DNA of 64,000 nucleotides from Punica granatum. Taxonomy: Eukaryota > Streptophyta > Magnoliopsida > Myrtales > Lythraceae. The notes beneath the pieces were generated by a model. The model was not told the DNA's origin. It did not search any database and saw only the letters and a list, made by a program, of their open reading frames with translations. Shown piece after piece: positions 55,501-64,000 of this stretch (position 1 is its first letter; each line of letters begins with the position of its first letter). The stretch spans positions 8,122,001 through 8,186,000 of the forward strand of contig NC_045132.1 of the NCBI RefSeq assembly GCF_007655135.1. Direction: 5' to 3'. The position numbers were made by a program, and so were the translations under genes.

Positions 55501-57769
55501 ACCCGACTAGGCAGTTTTTGGGTCGGACGTCACCACGGTGGCTCCCGATGGAATTTTGATGTAAGGTCAGTGGTTCCCGACTCCTAATTGACCTCCGGGG
55601 GTGACTGTGATGGTCGTTGTGCAAAAAGAGTCTCGAATCGACCCCATCTGCAAGAAAACCGCATGGAAAGTAAAAAAAACTGACCCGACTGGGCAGTCGG
55701 TTGTTTCTCCTTGCTGGGCTAAAACCAGCGGGTTTCTTTTGGATATTTTGACTCCTTGACACCCTAGGGTTGTGTGGGAAGGTTTTTGATGGGTTTTGGC
55801 AACTCAAACCGGTTCGAAAATTTTTGAAATCCGGGTTGCCATTTTTGACTCAATAAGAGCAAAAATCTGTTCGGTTCTGTGGTGGGATGTTTCGAATGAG
55901 TTGGAGGCTTCAAACTTAAAATCTAAGCTCGGAAATGGATAGAGGAGATCGAAAACATGTGGGATATGAAGTTTGGTGAAGTTTGGATTTAAGCCGGATG
56001 GTAAATACCATGATTCCGACTTAAGTCCTTGAGGGTTTTGCTTGGCTTTAGCTTGAGCTGAAGCTTGCTGCGGTTTTCTTCAAACTCTTGAGAGGATTGA
56101 AGAGTGAGAAAGCTTGAGAGAGATGGTTAGAAGGTGTGTGATTAAGTTAATGACATTTGGGCAATATGTAGGCAAAGATTAAGTACAATTAAGTGAGGAA
56201 AAGTGCAATTAAAGGCAAGGATTAGGGGGATCCGAATTTTTAATCAAGATAGGGATGAATATCATCCAAGTATTCTTGATGGGGAAGAGCTAAGATGCAT
56301 TGATGGTGAATTGAAGTTTGAGTGTTGAAATGGAATTGTAGGCTTGATATTTTGAAGAAGAAAATGCAAGTGGGCTTGGAAGACAATGGAGAGGGCGGTT
56401 TGGGCAAGTTACGGCTGCCCTAGGGCAAACCGTGAGTCCCACGGGCCATGAGGAAAGTTCGGGATGAAGTTCGGGTCTCAGTTGACCGTGTGTTCAAGAT
56501 TCGTGGTTCAAACGAACGTCGTATTGTCAATGTGCGAGCGAAAACGGTTCAACCGAACCTAAAATCATTGCCCAAAATAATGCTCATGTGGTTTTTGGAC
56601 TCGAAAGTCGGTTTTGCTCATTTCAGGCTATCAAAGCAAAATTAGCCATTTCTGAATGCATATCTCGCGTCTGCATTCCGCATTGGTCATTTTGACGTGC
56701 ATTGTCAATCACACTGAATAATTGACCAATAAGCCGGTATTGCAAATGTGAAGCCAGAGACGTCCTAGGAGTCCGAAGCCGGATTTCTCAGAATTCTTTC
56801 TGAGTTGCTTGGATGATCCGGCGGTTGTTGCAATCTCTGTTTGTGGAGAACAGACCTCGAAAGATTGAAAAAGTGCATCTAAGACCCTAAAAGCACTATT
56901 CTGAGGGCCTAGATAGATTATGCAATTTTGTCTGAGGATTTCACGTTGAGCCTTGGGATAAGTAGCACTGTGTTGGCCAACCATCCGACGTTAAGTTTCC
57001 GCGAAAAGGACCTTCGGTTATAAATTTCCGTTAAAAACGGTCTTTTCTGCTCTTCGGAGATCATTCGAGAAACTGAAAGGGATTCTGCAGTCTAATTTGC
57101 CCAATTGCGTATGTCCGCTGTAGTTTTTGGGGCAATGCATGGCTAACTTGGTTTGCAGATATTCTGTCAGACTAGTCTCCGGATATGCTTTTCTGTTGAA
57201 AGGTATGCTTGTTCTATCGCTCGGGAGTCATTCGAGGAGTCTGTGTGACTTTCGAGAGACAATCTGAAGCAATGATCATGCTCTGTATAATTGTTGGATG
57301 TGATTGCATCTGACATCGGACATTAACTTTTCTCTGATGAACCGGCGTTTTTCAACTCCTACTGAAAAGTTGTCTGTATTCAGAAAATTACTTTGTATAG
57401 AGCAGATGATCTGGAAATGTGTTTGAAGACACTTTTCATCTGTTTGACACCGCAAGAGATTTTTAGAGTCTAATATTGACTATCTTTTGATGGTTGAGCG
57501 AACTAGCAGAAAATAGCACTGTCGGCAATATATTTTGAAAACATTGGTTTGGATGCTGTTAGGGCTCTATGTGTGCTGCATATGTTGCTTGATGATTCTG
57601 TATGTTCCTCTGTCATGTGCTTGAATCATCTACCTATCTCTGTTGACTTGAGAATGAATAGCAACTTGTTGCTCTGTCGAGCCATCTCATGTATCGATGC
57701 TCAAGTCGTAGTCTAGATTGCTGTTGATAGGCATTGCCTAAACTAGTGAGCCAAAATGGGGTGCTGACA
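52548..57769 (-). repeat. 3' LTR of Tat2 (5,222 bp)
   Basis: The plus strand starts CGTACGGACCCGAATGTGG (T of TG changed to C) and ends GGGGTGCTGACA. It has the 192-bp duplication seen in LTR B rather than the CpG-rich block of Tat1 and LTR C, so LTR B and Tat2 belong to one subfamily. Confidence 0.85.
55337..55640. repeat. 192-bp tandem duplication inside the Tat2 LTR
   Basis: GTCACCACGGTGGCTCCCGA starts at 55337 and again at 55529. It is equivalent to the repeat at 20061-20400 in LTR B. Since 192 is a multiple of 3, a 158-codon minus-strand ORF spans it, but I do not consider that a gene. Confidence 0.8.
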
Positions 57770-57783
57770 GCTTGCCCCTCTTT
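57770..57783 (-). promoter_or_regulatory. Polypurine tract of Tat2
   Basis: The minus strand reads AAAGAGGGGCAAGC immediately before TGTCAGC. Confidence 0.8.
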
Positions 57784-57930
57784 GATTGAGTGCTTGAGTA
57801 GAGGATGCAGCCAAAAATTTTCAGAAACTCCCTAGTTTGATCGCAATGGCCAATATGGCACCATCAATGGCCATTCCCTTCCTCCCCCTTTGGATATGTG
57901 GAAGATATTGTACCTGAATGTAATGGATGA

Positions 57931-58168
57931 TGGGTGTGAAATTCGAAAGTAATAAATAATGAGTATATAACCTGAAAGCACTAAATATTGGGTGTGTAAC
58001 GCTAAAGCCGTAAATGTGCGGGTGTGTAACCCGAAAGTAGTAAATGTGTGGGTGTGTAACTTGAAAGCAGTAAATGTGTGGGTGTGTAACCCGAAAGTAG
58101 TAAATATGGGGTGTGTAACTCAAAAACAGTACATGTGTGGGTGTGTAACTCGAAAGCAGTAAATGTGA
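57931..58168 (-). repeat. 30-bp tandem array, eight units, in the Tat2 3' UTR
   Basis: Plus-strand units GGGTGTGTAACCCGAAAGTA followed by GTAAATGTGT recur with an almost exact 30-bp step, eight times. It sits about 160 bp from the LTR, the place where Tat1 has an unrelated array of about 60 bp. Confidence 0.9.
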
Positions 58169-59221
58169 ACGCTGTGGGACAGTGGTGTTGTGGCTGTGTG
58201 GGGTGGATGCAGCCTCGAAAGTGCTGATTCGTCAGAGGCACATGTTGCTGGAGTGGTTACGCTTTGCTGAAGATTAGTTTTACTGCCTTGGGCAGTCGTG
58301 CTTTGACCTACAGGAAGTTCGCCAGGATTCGGCATCATGTCCTGCGAGACTCGAGCTCTAGGGAAGGAGCGCCTACGTATCTCGTGTGACCGGAAATCAG
58401 AGTCTGTCGTAGTTCCTGCTGGTTGAAGTACCCGTGATCCTAGCATTACTAGTAAATCATGTGAGAAATACTAACAAGAGATAGGCACAGGTGAGCACAA
58501 AAAAGAGTGTCATTGTGACGCGCAAGTCTTTAGTTTCGGGTTGCCTAAGTGACCCGTGAATAATTTTTGCTTTGAAAATGCAAATGGATCCCGTTATCGG
58601 AGGCCTCGATAAGGGGCCTCTAGGGCTCTTGTTGGTCATGCACGGGCATATTGAGACTTCCCCAACGATGCTGTAATAGCTCTGTCGATTGTTTGACGTG
58701 CCTATCGGCTTTGGACCCTTCTTGTCAGGGTACCATTGGGCGACTGTGTTTATAACCCGCATGGGGATTTCTGTCCAAAATTGGTCAGACATCGGTCTAA
58801 TCATTTTTAGAGTGCTATGACTAGTTCTCAAAAGGAATATCTAGGATTTTGACTTTGTGGTAGCCGATTAAAAGGTGGTTGTGACCCGTTTGAAGTTATG
58901 CAAAGACAAAGAGAAAAGAGAAAGCTTGGGAAGTACGTTGTCCTAGGCTAAAAAGATACACGGGTTCACGCCTGTAGAGAGATGTATCCCCTTTTTTAGT
59001 CCCACTGTGGTTTGGGTTGTACCGAATTGCTTGGATGGCGTGCTCAGTTGCCCACTGTGTCTAAAGAAGAATCTGCGCTTAATGATTGAGCCGTGTAGGA
59101 AAACCGATCAAGGATCGTGTTGGAGTAGATAATCTGGCCACTTTCCCTTGGGATCCTTAGTCCGCATGATGTGTGAGGGACTAGGAGGTCAATTTCATCT
59201 ATCTCTCCTTTTGCTCTTCTT

Positions 59222-59375
59222 TTGCTACGGTCACCCACCTCGGAGCCACACCTCTCAACCTAAAGGGGAAAAGATCTCATTTTGCCACGACCGCCCACAA
59301 AGGGGTTTCCGGTCGTGCCTCTCTTTTACCCTAACTTTTGCCTAGGCCGCCCCTTTAAAAGGGTTTTCGACCTAG
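59222..59375 (-). ncRNA. Hairpin series in the Tat2 3' UTR
   Basis: Read on the minus strand, CTAGGTCG pairs with CGGCCTAG (59342-59375) around an AAAA bulge and CCC/GGG inner stem, and CACGACCG pairs perfectly with CGGTCGTG (59286-59318) around GAAA and CCC/GGG. Each is followed by GCAAAA. A third, weaker unit ends CCGTAGCAAAA at 59222-59232. The order matches the units in Tat1. Confidence 0.6.
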
Positions 59376-59901
59376 CGGGCTCGATTCTTTTATCTCTTGA
59401 GCTTGTAAAGGCAAAGGATTTGAAGGACTCGACCGCCGAGTTCATTGTTGTTCTGTCTCTAATGAAGAGTTGTGTCTGCTGCTCCCCTTTTTGTCGGGGT
59501 TTGTTGATTGGCAGTGCTAGAGTTTTAAATCTCGGCGGTGCCTTGTTTTCTTTGTTGGCGGGTTTTTCCCGCGTCTTTTCTTGCAGCTAGGGTCTGTTTT
59601 GTGCCCCTTGGATTTGCTAGAAATTCATCGACTTTGCATCACCGAGGCTACTTTGGTGTGCCTCGCTTGGTGGAGACTTGTTGCATTTTGTTGTCCCAGC
59701 CTCATTTTGTGAGGGTTGGCTTTCTTGGAAGTTTGACTCCTGTGCACTCAGAAGCCGAATTTCGTGTCATTTGCCCTTACAAGCTTTACAGGTGAATTTC
59801 CCCCATTGTCTAAGAATAGAAAATGTAGAATTTCCCTGTGAATGAACAACTAGTGTTGCCCCGGTGCGAATGTTGGACTAGGATACCCCGGTCTTCATTT
59901 G

Positions 59902-60338
59902 TTGATGAACCGGCATTTTTCGACTCACATTGAAAAGTTGTCTGTATTCAGAAAATTGCTTTGTATAAAGCAGATGATCTGCGAAATGTATTTGAAGACA
60001 CTTTTCATCTGTTTGGCACCGCAAGGGATTTTTGGAGTCCAATATTGACAATCTTTTGATGGTCGAGCGAACCAGCAGAAAATAGTACTATCGGCAATGT
60101 ATTCTGAAAACACCGGTTTGGATGCTGTTACGGCTCTATGTTTGCTATGTATATTGTTAGATGATTCTGTATGTTCCTCTGTCATGTGCTTAAATCATCT
60201 GCCTATCTCTGTTGACTTGAGAATGAATAACAACTTGCTGCTCTGTCGAGCCATCTTCTGCATCGATGCTCAAGTCATAGTTTAGATTGCTGTTGATAGG
60301 CATTGCCTGAACTGGTGAGCCAAAATGAGGTGCTGACA
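59902..60338 (-). repeat. Truncated 5' LTR of Tat2 (437 bp left)
   Basis: Matches 57333-57769 over its full length, ending TGCTGACA next to TGTAT. The remaining 4.8 kb of this LTR was removed together with the internal region. Confidence 0.85.
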
Positions 60339-60350
60339 TGTATGCTAATG

Positions 60351-60997
60351 GGTAATGAGATGTCTCACATTTGACCAAGGGAAGATGAACAGTCAACGAA
60401 TGAAGGAATCGACAAAGACAACGAAAGCTTGAGAATGATGGAATCCCCGAAGGTGACTCTGTCAAAGTTGCCACGACAAAAGGCTTTAGATGCGACGTCA
60501 AGACTCCTTGATGCGGCTCTATACAAAGTGCCGCGACAATTTTCCCGTTTCATCTCTGTCACATGTTCCACAGCAAAATGACCAAAGTGCACAGCAATTT
60601 CACTATTCAGGATATTTTTGGAATATTTTGGCCGAGATTTCCTTCCGATTTTTTTGAATTTATTTCTGTTTAAACGTGTATCTCATATCAGAATATATTG
60701 GGGGTGTGATATCTCTAATGTTAGAGGAGATTCAACGTGAGATTGAGAGTGAGAGAGCTTGGGAAACACTCGAGAGTGAGAGAACTAGGATTCTCGATGT
60801 AGCGATCTAGGGTGGAAGTCGAGTGAGACTGAATCTCTATATCTCGTAATCTCCGCTCTTCATAGTGGATTGTTCTTTGGCACTGTTCACGGAGGTTTTC
60901 CCTTTCTCGTTGAGAGGGGTTTTACCACATATATCGTTTGTGTCCTGATTTCTCGATTTATCTTCGCTTGATCGTTAACCACATCGAGATGGCAACA
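60351..60997 (+). repeat. 3' LTR of the host copia element
   Basis: Begins GGTAATGAGATGTCTCACAT (start altered) and ends GAGATGGCAACA. It is similar to 7389-8014 along its whole length with many transitions. It follows the last copia RT codons by a few bases, so the copia RNase H and PPT were deleted before or after Tat2 inserted. Confidence 0.85.
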
Positions 60998-61826
60998 ATA
61001 TCCAAACTATATTCTTATCAATATTGTCACGTAGTCCCAGTCTTGTCTATGAGAAAGTCTTATATATAATAGGTATACCGCGTGACGATGTTACAAGACA
61101 ATAGAATTCCTCAAATCCTATTGGTTTTTAGTAATATTACAAATAAGAAATTACTGTTGACAAAAAAAAACATATATATATATATATTTGGGATGTTGGG
61201 GGTGATTCTCTAATGAATTCTCTTTGAAATCAACTGAGGCAATTGGTTGAAAGTACCCAATTAGTATGTTTACTACAACATATATATTCTTCAGCCACCA
61301 ACTTTTATCTGCGAACAACACATGCGGCAATAAGTTCATTTGAATGGTCACCGGCAATGGTTCTCTTTTTTCCCACGTCCGTGACGGGTCGTGACAATTA
61401 AGCTTGACAGTAGCAATAAAGAACATATTAGTCTCCGCAAAATAGACTTGTTAATAAACGTTTACCGCCAAAATATAATTTTTTAGCGCACTTCGTACAT
61501 TTTGTAATGGAAAAAAAATAATTGTGGCTATCGATGTATTTAATTGCCACCAACACGTCATAATTAGCAATTAACAACATCGATTTGCCTGATTTTATAT
61601 TTGTGGGAACTAAGTTTCGTGTCTTATTTACTGTCAAAGGGTACTTATCTAGCGTGATTCTATTTTTTGAAATGACAATGATATATGTGGGTACTGAAAT
61701 AACTTATAGCCACGCTATACTAGTGGCTAGTGGTATTAAATAATGATTGCTAGATTTGCCACGACAATTGTCATAAAAGAGCATGTGTAGTTCTCACATA
61801 AAAATTGGCTGGAGATAACAAAAGAA

Positions 61827-61857
<31 letters not shown>

Positions 61858-64000
61858 TTTGTAGAAAGAAGCAATTTTATTAAACACACCATATTTTATG
61901 TTAGGACGTCACGTTGAGGCCACCGGCTAACACAATTACTAGATTGTCGACCATGAGGCCAGTCAAAACACAACCAAGACATCATCAAGGCCATCGGCCA
62001 ACACAACGACTAGACTGCCAACAACGGGGCCAACCACCTAGACCCTTATTAAGCAAACCAACAACATAAAAAACATAAAAAAAAAAGTTAAGAAACCACT
62101 CCTAGAAATTTCAACCTAATCTGGCCAAACACGATACAGGACATAATAACCAACCACGATCTAACCAAATAGAGCACACCTTCATATGGACACTAGGTGG
62201 TAGATAGAACTTCAAATGGGTGGGTACCATCAGATTACGTTGGTAAATTGTCGATGATGATCGTCTGGGTAACTACGGTTTTCATTTGGCTGTGAACTGG
62301 GGTGATGACTATAAAAGATACAAGAGGTCCCGATCAGGACCGGTTGAGTGGCCATGGTCTGGATCCGAGCCGAGATCGATCACTAGGGAGAACAAAGGGC
62401 GCTCAATCAAGATGGTGGAGCAGCGGTAGAGGAACAAAAGACAGCAATGGAAGGATAGGCAGCAACGGGCAGAGGAGGAAGGAGGTGGAGTCGAATTTGG
62501 GGGCAAGGGTAAAGAAACTGATGGAGATAGAGGAAGGAAGAAGGACTAATCAGACCAGGGATGAGGGATCGCCGTCGGATGCGCCGGCGGCAGCGATGAA
62601 AGATTTGGGTGTCTTAGGGTTTTGGGAGAAAGGAGATGAGGAGGGAGAATATGAAGGATGTTTAGTGGGTAGGGCGCAAAATATAATGTTTGTTGGTGCC
62701 ATTATATGGCTATTTTGTGAAAATAGATTTTACTAATAAACATTTGGTTGTAGGTAGCCAATGGTTGAATTAAATCATATAAAAAATTAGGGAAAATAGC
62801 CCCATATAACATAATTTTTGCCTTATTTTCACTTCTTAGCACGTTTTTAAAAGTTGTCACGATCTAGCACAAAGCACAATTTTATTCCCAGATTTAGCGC
62901 ACCTTTAAACTCCGTCTAAAAACCCTACTAACGTCTTATAATGCCGTCAAAGTTAACTGACTGTGGGTCCTCCTCTTCTTCACGACTCTGCTTCCCAACT
63001 CCTCTAGTTCCACCGATTTTCTCCTCCCGCAGCCCTCTCCAACTCTTTTCCTCAGCAATCTTCGTTCGTCGCCTCTTCTCCCTTACTCGCAAGGAGTCTC
63101 CTTCTCATCCTCTTTTCTTTCTTTCGATTTCTCCACAACGAAACCCTAGAATAATTGAAGAGAAAATTCATGGGATAATTCCTTTTTAGTTTCTTCGATT
63201 GAGGGAGAGGAAGCAGGTGCCAATCGCAATCGTTTCTTGTTTTGGTTGGTGGGTTGGTGTTTCGAAATTCATTTGTCGATTGTCTGAGAAAGAGGGAGTA
63301 GGTGATGGTCTCAACTTGCTTTTTTGTTTGATTTCAAGAAGGGGAACAGGTGATGGTCCCAACTAGACCTGCTTTTTCATTTGATTGTGAGAGAGAGAGC
63401 AGATGATGGTCCTAACTACGACACTTCGGAGAAACATTAGTAAGTTCCCTTGTTTCTTTAATGTTATTATATGCGATTTTCCCCGTTTCTTTATTGTGTT
63501 AGGGCTCTACTTATTTACTGCATCGAAGAAGACAAATGACTTAGATTATCCCCTTACTTTGCAAGTGACCTTAAATTGCGTGCTTGAAGTTGTCGATTTA
63601 TTCATTTGTTTACTGAAATCAAAGTTAAACAATGTAAGTTAAAACATTTAGTTACTTCAATTGTTTCACAACTGATTACTTTAGTGTTATCTTCACCAAT
63701 TTCTTTAGCTTCTTTGAGCATTTTGGATCGCTGGTGATAAACAATATGTAGAGGTCCAGAGAAAGTTGCTCAGAATTCACAATTTTTCGCTTTAATCGTT
63801 GCGGGCAGTAGCTGCTTGTCTTAAGAAAAGCAAATAAAGTTAAAGTTACAATTTGAATAATATATAACTTACATGACCCTGTTATAATCTACATGCTATG
63901 TACATGACTTGCATATCTATGTTAGTGAAAGCAAAATTCAAAATACCAACTCCAAATGTTTCTAGAAAAAAAAAATTCAAATGTATGTAGAAATTATGCA
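60998..64000. other. AT-rich right flank without a recognised gene
   Basis: Contains TA microsatellites at 61172-61187 and 61834-61859, and an imperfect repeat of GGCCA.CGGC.AACACAA at about 61917 and 61991. A 144-codon ORF at 62302-62736 has no domain I recognise. A sequence near 62785 (GGGAAAATAGCCCCATATAAC) resembles a Mutator-like terminal repeat, but no partner is present. An imperfect repeat of about 50 bp (AGGTGATGGTC.CAAC) lies at about 63299, 63348 and 63400. The ORFs at 62941 and 63403 may be chance or transposon leader. Confidence 0.45.
63290..63416. repeat. Imperfect tandem repeat of about 50 bp
   Basis: AGGTGATGGTCTCAAC (63299), AGGTGATGGTCCCAAC (63348) and AGATGATGGTCCTAAC (63400) are each preceded by a purine-rich run. 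A more diverged unit may precede at about 63210. Confidence 0.6.

Larger units (their letters stand above)
57784..59901 (-). other. 3' UTR of Tat2
   Basis: Non-coding, about 2.1 kb. It holds a 30-bp tandem array (57931-58168), a GATACGTAGGCGC-type block (minus strand, near 58370) that I associate with 3' regions of Tat/Ogre elements, and hairpins of the Tat1 type (59222-59375). ORFs in it are short and follow the repeats. The junction with the truncated LTR at about 59902 marks the deletion. Confidence 0.7.
52548..60338 (-). mobile_element. Tat2: internally deleted Tat/Ogre-like element, minus strand
   Basis: On the plus strand: a complete reversed LTR (52548-57769), a reversed PPT (57770-57783), a reversed 3' UTR (57784 to about 59901), then only the terminal 437 bp of the other LTR (59902-60338). 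The perfect TGTAT duplication shows both outer ends are original. Gag, pol, PBS and most of the 5' LTR are gone. The element lies in the copia RT, just before the copia 3' LTR. Confidence 0.88.
7389..60997 (+). mobile_element. Host Ty1/copia element (Tnt1/Tork-like), split by nested insertions
   Basis: Related LTRs lie at 7389-8014 and 60351-60997. Between them, copia pieces occur in the correct order: gag, protease, integrase (to 9881), integrase C-terminal linker and RT start (25553-26212), and RT (51873-52547). RNase H and the PPT are missing before the 3' LTR. Each break coincides with an LTR boundary of another element and in most cases with a duplicated target site. The element's own sequence adds up to about 4.5 kb. 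Flanking pentamers GTATT (7384-7388) and ATATC (60998-61002) could be a TSD decayed by two transitions. The lineage is inferred from the 626-bp LTR, UBN2-type Gag and protease/integrase wording. Confidence 0.85.

Noticed and set aside
55331..55807. 158-codon minus-strand ORF with 64-residue repeats
   Set aside because: It comes from the 192-bp LTR duplication; the equivalent repeat in LTR B has a 191-bp period and breaks the frame.
62302..62736. 144-codon ORF, possible host gene
   Set aside because: Low-complexity charged sequence, no recognisable domain or splice context; left as unassigned.

Overview
The window looks like heterochromatic nuclear DNA from a dicot plant. I see no host gene, rRNA gene, tRNA gene or CRISPR array on either strand. 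Nearly everything that can be recognised is a retrotransposon: plant-type Ty1/copia and Ty3/gypsy Tat/Ogre-like proteins, a tRNA-derived SINE and DNA-transposon remnants. The Tat polyprotein recalls families I associate with Punica or Vitis, but I cannot name the species.

Layout. (1) 1-7388 is an AT-rich left flank. It holds a 60-bp tandem array, a copia 5'-end remnant, an element with long inverted repeats, a possible MITE, an intact tRNA-type SINE with target duplications, a decayed SINE, and a small internally deleted copia element (5374-7161). (2) 7389-60997 is one Tnt1/Tork-like copia element of only about 4.5 kb. Three insertions break it into four pieces spread over 53.6 kb. (3) 60998-64000 is an AT-rich right flank without a recognisable gene.

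The nest, read from LTR ends and target-site duplications (TSDs). In the copia integrase lies solo LTR A (9882-25552), which contains solo LTR B (13046-23454, TSD CGTGG), which contains minus-strand solo LTR C (14691-19614, TSD AGCTT/AACTT). In the copia reverse transcriptase lies solo LTR X (26213-51872, TSD TCAAC/TCGAC). X contains a complete but dead Tat/Ogre-like element, Tat1 (26666-50675, TSD GTGAT), with LTRs of about 4.7 kb. The 3' LTR of Tat1 contains solo LTR T (45074-47787, TSD ATAGA). Farther along the copia RT lies minus-strand, internally deleted Tat2 (52548-60338, TSD TGTAT), next to the copia 3' LTR.

Tat1 has the order expected for Tat/Ogre elements: LTR, PBS, extra ORF1, gag, protease, intron-like gap, RT, RNase H, second (archaeal-type) RNase H, integrase, long 3' UTR, PPT, LTR. 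It carries about 15 premature stops, mostly TAG, plus one frameshift and one deletion, so it cannot act on its own. The most unusual signal is a run of similar hairpins with compensating base pairs in the 3' UTRs of both Tat1 and Tat2. Each of these 3' UTRs also has its own tandem array near the PPT. A second conserved hairpin pair lies near the 3' end of the 5-kb-class LTRs.
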